Of a DNA stretch of 64,000 nt, positions 59,791 to 64,000 are shown piece after piece. Every line of letters starts with the position of its first letter. The stretch's first letter is position 1. A program made the translations under genes and the position numbers. The stretch covers positions 1,674,001-1,738,000 of the forward strand of contig BSBM01001662.1 in NCBI GenBank assembly GCA_027924585.1. The letters are read 5' to 3'. Source of the stretch: Larix kaempferi (lineage: Eukaryota > Streptophyta > Pinopsida > Pinales > Pinaceae). The notes beneath the pieces were generated by a model. The model saw only the letters and a program-made list of their open reading frames with translations, was not told where the DNA came from and searched no databases.

Positions 59791-61734
59791 CTATATGTCA
59801 TTCCAATTCAGCACATGAGTAGCATCGTGCACATACTTCTTTAAAACAGAAACGTGAAAAACATTGTGGATTTTTAAATTATATGGCAATGCCAATTGAT
59901 ATGCAACAGCTCCAATCCTTGATAGGATTTCGAATGGTCCACAATACCTTGGTGCTAGTTTAGCACAACTCCCAAGCTTCAAAGAACTTTTCTTGGGCTT
60001 TACCTTTATAAAAACATGGTCTCCTACCTGAAATTCTCTTTCAGTGCGTTTCAAATCAGCATAGCTTTTATGCCGATCTTGGGCAACCTTTAAGTTACTT
60101 TGAACCTGTTTCACGATTAGATCCATTTTTTTCAATAAATTGGGTCCTAACATTAATCTGTCTACAGGATTATCCCAAGAAATTGGAGTACAACATTTTC
60201 TTGCATACAAAATCTCAAATGGGCTTAACTTAGGAGATGCTTGATAATTATTATTGTAGGCAAATTCTGCTAACTGTAAGAAATCTTCCCACTTAGATGG
60301 TTGATCTTTAACATACAATCTTAACATGTTTTCTAAAATCCGATTTACCCTTTCTGTTTGACCATCAGTTTGTGGGTGGAAAGAAGTGCTGAAATTTAAT
60401 TTAGTATTTAATCCTTTAAATAGTGTTGTCCAAAAATTTATGGTGAACTTAGAGTCCCGGTCTGAAATAATTACCTTTGGAATTCCATGTAAACGAAAAA
60501 TTTGCTTCATAAAAACATTTGCAATGTTAGAAGCCTTGAAAGTAGTTTTAACAGGTATAAAATGAGCAGCTTTACTAAGTTTATCAACAACAACCATGAT
60601 TGAGTCATTCCGCTTCTGATTTTTAGGCAAACCTGTAATAAAATCAATGCTTATAATTTCCCATTTCCATTTTGGAATTGGTAAAGGCTGCAATAGTCCA
60701 GCTAGATGTTGGTGTTCAGCTTTGATAGTCTGACATTCAAAACATCTGCCTATATATTCAGCAACTTCACTCTTCATGTTGGGCCAAAAATACTCCTTTC
60801 TTAACATAGTTATCATTTTCTGATAACCAGGATGTCCTGAATAAGGACTCTTACGAACTTCATCTAAAATCAACAACTTAACCTTTGAAATATTAGGTAT
60901 ATAAATTCTGTTTTTATATGTTAAGAATCCTTTTTCATTAATACAATATTTTGTTATTAAATTTTTAAATGAATTTTCAGCCACTTTGTCATGTAATTTT
61001 TGGTAATTTTCGTCTTGCTTAATTCCTTCTTCGATCTGATTTTCCAGATCAGTCTTAAAAGTACTGATTGCTGCCACAAAACTCAACCTAGCATTTCTGC
61101 TCAAAGCATCAGCAACCTTATTCTCCTTTCCATTAATGTGATGAATCTCAAAATCATACTCGCTAAGGAAAGCTAACTGCCTAGCTTGCCTTGCGTTAAG
61201 ATTTGTTTGATCCAATAAATACTTTAAGCCTTTATTATCAATCTTTAAAATGAATTTTCTTCCAATCAAGTGATGGCGCCACATTTTCAATGCATGTATC
61301 ATTGCTGCCAACTCAAGGTCATAAGTTGCATAATTCTTTTCATGTATTTTTAACTTCCTTGACTCAAAAGCAATTGCATGACCTTCCTGACTTAAGACCC
61401 CTCCTAGTCCATCGTTGCATGCATCCGTGCATACGATGAAATCCTTATTGGGATCTACAATTTTTGAGATGGGTGCAGTAGTTAATAATTCTTTTAACTT
61501 ATTAAAACTTTCTTGACACTTTTGATCCCATACGAATTTCTTCCCTTTCTTCTGCAAAGAAGTGATGGGGTTAGCAATTCTAGAGAACCCTTCAATAAAC
61601 TTTCTATAATAACCTGTTATTCCCATGAATGACCGTACATCAGTTACGTCTTTGGGGATAAGCCATTCATTAATTGCTTTTATTTTATCAGGATCAACAT
61701 AAATACCATCTTTAGAAATTATATGAACAACATA
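59791..61734 (-). pseudogene. Gypsy RT C-terminus, RNase H and integrase
   Basis: 611 open codons, extended upstream in frame to the stop at 61735. In order: MGITGYYRKFIEGFSRIANP (RT thumb/connection), CTDACNDGLGGVLSQEG and YDLELAAMIHALKMWRHHL and NKVADALSR (RNase H), SGHPGYQKM with CFECQTIKAEHQ (zinc region), then the integrase core with all three catalytic residues visible: IDFITGLPK (Asp), ISDRDSKF (Asp), and HPQTDGQTERVNRILE (Glu). LAPRYCGPFEILSRIGAVAY is the GPF/Y module. The integrase reading is intact up to a TAG before the chromodomain. Confidence 0.95.
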
Positions 61735-62336
61735 CTAAATTTTATCTCTATAAAAATCATATTTACTGAACTTAGCGTAAAGCTGATGTTCTCTAAGTAC
61801 TTGCAAAATGATTTTTAAATGTTCATCATGCTCTTCTTTGGTTTTTGAGTAAATCAGAATATCATCAATGAATACCACTACGAACTTATCCAAATATTTA
61901 TTTAGAACGTTGTTCATTAAGCACATGAACACTGCCGGTGTGTTGGTTAGCCCAAAAGGCATAACTACTAACTCGTAGTGTCCATAACGCGTTCTGAATG
62001 CAGTTTTGAATATGTCCTCGTGTTTTATCCGGACTTGATGATAACCCGACCTTAAATCAATTTTAGTGAATATCTCTGCTCCGCGTACTTGATCAAATAG
62101 ATCATCTATGCAGGGTAAGGGCAACCGGTTCTTAATTGTCATTTTATTAAGCTGACGGTAATTGATGCACAATCGCTTGGTACTGTTTTTCTTTTTAACA
62201 GAAATTACTGGTGCTCCCCAAGGAGACACACTGGGCCTTATGTAGTTTTTATCTATTAATTCTTTCAGCTGAGATTTTAACTCATTTAACTCCAGAATAT
62301 TCATTCTATAGGGAGCCTTCGAGTTTGGTACTGCAC
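61735..62336 (-). pseudogene. Gypsy reverse transcriptase
   Basis: It carries [45 protein letters not shown] and the catalytic [12 protein letters not shown]. It is broken by a TAG at 61735-61737, where the family usually has Gln (RDKI-stop-YVVHIIS), and separated from the protease frame by one extra base near 62337 (CCCCGG). Confidence 0.93.
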
Positions 62337-62728
62337 CGGGGTACTAACTCAATGGTGAAATCAAGTTCCCTTTTCGGAGGTAATATTGGAATTTCTTTCG
62401 AGAATATGTCAGAAAAGCTCCTAAGGATGAGAATATCCTCTAGTTTTAACTTGTCTTCTTTAGATGTACACTCATCATTAACAACATTTACAGCAAATAA
62501 TTTACAACCTTTTCTTGCAGCTCTTTTTACTTGTAATGCAGAAATCTGTCTTACAGAAGTCTTCCTAGAGATGCCTTTTACAGTTTCAGTATTTACTTCA
62601 TTATTTAAACAAACAAAGGACTTTTCATAACAATTCAGTAAAACTCTATGTTGTTCAAGCCAATCCATGCCAATCAACAAATCATAAGATCCTAATGGTA
62701 AAACATTCAAATTAACTTGCGTTTTCAG
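62306..62728 (-). pseudogene. Gypsy protease C-terminal part and RT linker
   Basis: LNVLPLGSYDLLIGMDWLEQ is the conserved protease end. The Cys/Lys-rich middle leads to [15 protein letters not shown] before the frameshift. In frame with gag-protease upstream across a TAG at 62729-62731. Confidence 0.88.
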
Positions 62729-64000
62729 CTAACTTAGAAATACTCCACAATCTTTGACAAAATCTGTAACTTTTCTTTTTGTACTAGTTGCAAGCTGAAC
62801 TAACCATGGATTGTGAAAATTTTCTATTTTTAACTTGCAATTTCTCACTAATTCGGGTGAAATATAACTCAGATTTGCACCCGGATCTATTAAAATGGAA
62901 ATAGACTTGGTTTGTAGCATACCTTCAACTTCCACCATGGATGTTTGGTGGTCTGCTTGACGATTTTCCAATGCTGCATAAATTCTGGGCATCTCCATTG
63001 CTACATCTCCAACTGTAGGCTCTACTTGTACTTTGTGAATATTGTTGACTGTCTTTCTGTTGTGTGGGCAATCTGCTCTCTTGTGTGGTCTGCCATAGTC
63101 ATAGAACTTCATAAGTCCTTTCTGTTCAACATACCTATTGTTGTTATTATTGTTATTGCTGTGATTATTATTGTTAGGTACATTTCTTGCAGCAGTAAAG
63201 TTCTGAGGTGCATTATTCCTGTAATTATTAGGAAAATTTCTGTTATTAAAACTTTTCTTAAAACTTCCAGAATTATGATTAAAATTCTTCTTTTTATAGT
63301 CAAATTGATTTGTCTTACTGCTCTTCCAACCAGTTGTTCCTTCTCTCTTTCTGTTTTGATCAAAACAAAAATTCTCCTTTCTCATGGCCTCCTCCAAAGT
63401 GGAAGGATTATCATACTCGATACGGTCCTTTATACTAAAAGGTAGACAGCTGAGAAACCTTTGCACTTTAGGCTTTTCCTCGACCATATAGGGCACATAC
63501 CTCAGCAAGCTAAGGAACTTGCTGCACATTTCTTTCATGTTCATTGTACCCAACTTTAAATCGTAAAACTCCTTTGACTTATCTTCAAAATATTGTTCCG
63601 ACAAAAACTTCCTTTTTAACAAACTTTTAAACATAGTCCAAGTTACTTCTTTTTCTTTTATACTCTTAATTCTTTTAAGATCCTGCCACCAAATATCAGC
63701 CTTCCCGGTCAGATTGTAAATAGCCATTTTGGTTTTTAGTTGAGAAGAGTAGTCGTAAATATTAAAGTACTTCTTCATTCCAGACAACCAAGCTTCTGCT
63801 GTCTCACCCTTCTCACTTTCGCCGTTAAAGGTGGGTGGCTTAATCTTTTTAAATTCCCTAGTAATCTGTTCATAATGTTTATGTTTTCTCTTCTTAGAGT
63901 AGCATTCACTGTTACTGCTGTCATAATTAAAGTCATTATTACTTGAATCAGATTTAGAGGATGAGTAACTGTTCCTTTTATCATTTCTTGTTTTCTTATG
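62729..64000 (-). pseudogene. Gypsy gag and protease active site, running off the window
   Basis: The frame is open from the window edge (64000) to 62729. It contains FKKIKPPTFNGE, AEAWLSGMKKYFNIYDY, GKADIWWQDLKRIK and FYDLKLGTMNMKEMCSKFL (capsid), an Asn-rich low-complexity linker, and the nucleocapsid knuckle FYDYGRPHKRADCPHNRK, in which both leading Cys of CxxC are replaced (Phe, Tyr). It ends with the protease motif LIDPGANLSYIS; DPG variants occur in plant gypsy proteases. The 5' part, leader and 5' LTR lie beyond the window. Confidence 0.92.

Noticed and set aside
62945-63445. 166-codon plus-strand ORF
   Set aside because: Shadow of the gypsy gag gene on the other strand.
1-64000. Organellar DNA insertions, rRNA or telomere repeats
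   Set aside because: No recognisable stretch seen on reading either strand.

Overview
This is AT-rich nuclear DNA from a land plant with a large, repeat-filled genome. The evidence is plant-type Ty1/copia and chromodomain Ty3/gypsy retrotransposons, initiator-Met-tRNA primer sites, a tRNA-derived SINE, short GT-AG introns and an exon resembling plant glycine-rich-domain proteins (GRDP/DUF1399). A gymnosperm or fern is my guess from the repeat load and the type of DNA transposase; the sequence does not settle it. No intact host gene, rRNA, tRNA gene, CRISPR or bacterial feature was seen.

Layout. 1.0-3.5 kb: the 3' end of a gypsy chromovirus with a probable LTR. 3.7-8.5 kb: a copia RT/RNase H fragment, then non-coding sequence, then a copia-type primer site and LTR on the minus strand. 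8.5-15 kb: AT-rich spacer with tandem duplications. 15.1-16.9 kb: a cluster of palindromes, including a 112-bp near-perfect inverted repeat built on a 14-bp CpG-rich palindrome, and a 40-bp nested-palindrome satellite. 18.9-19.4 kb: an array of GCATC/GATGC words. 20.9-29.4 kb: two convergent, intron-containing, broken genes bounded by AAATTG-rich repeats. The minus-strand one is a DDE-like transposase of an unusual type; the plus-strand one is an unrecognised protein. Together they look like one large decayed DNA transposon.

30.5-34.1 kb: a MITE-like foldback, a SINE with perfect target duplication, minisatellites and duplicated LINE RNase H pieces ending in poly(A). 35.96-37.22 kb: a gypsy-type solo LTR with 5-bp target duplication. 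40.1-44.1 kb: remnants of ordinary genes (a GRDP-like exon, a short unknown exon, a lysine-rich ORF). The last is split by a complete copia element (44126-49473, antisense, CCAAT target duplication) carrying stops, frameshifts, a lost integrase Asp and a 5' LTR lacking its TATA region. 49.5-58.8 kb: spacer with satellites, an 84-bp (TA)n run and one more possible solo LTR. 58.8-64 kb: a decayed gypsy chromovirus on the minus strand, running off the window end.

Nothing here forms a working pathway. The window is a record of transposon insertion, nesting and decay. The two-gene DNA transposon and the palindrome cluster are the parts least explained by ordinary plant repeats.
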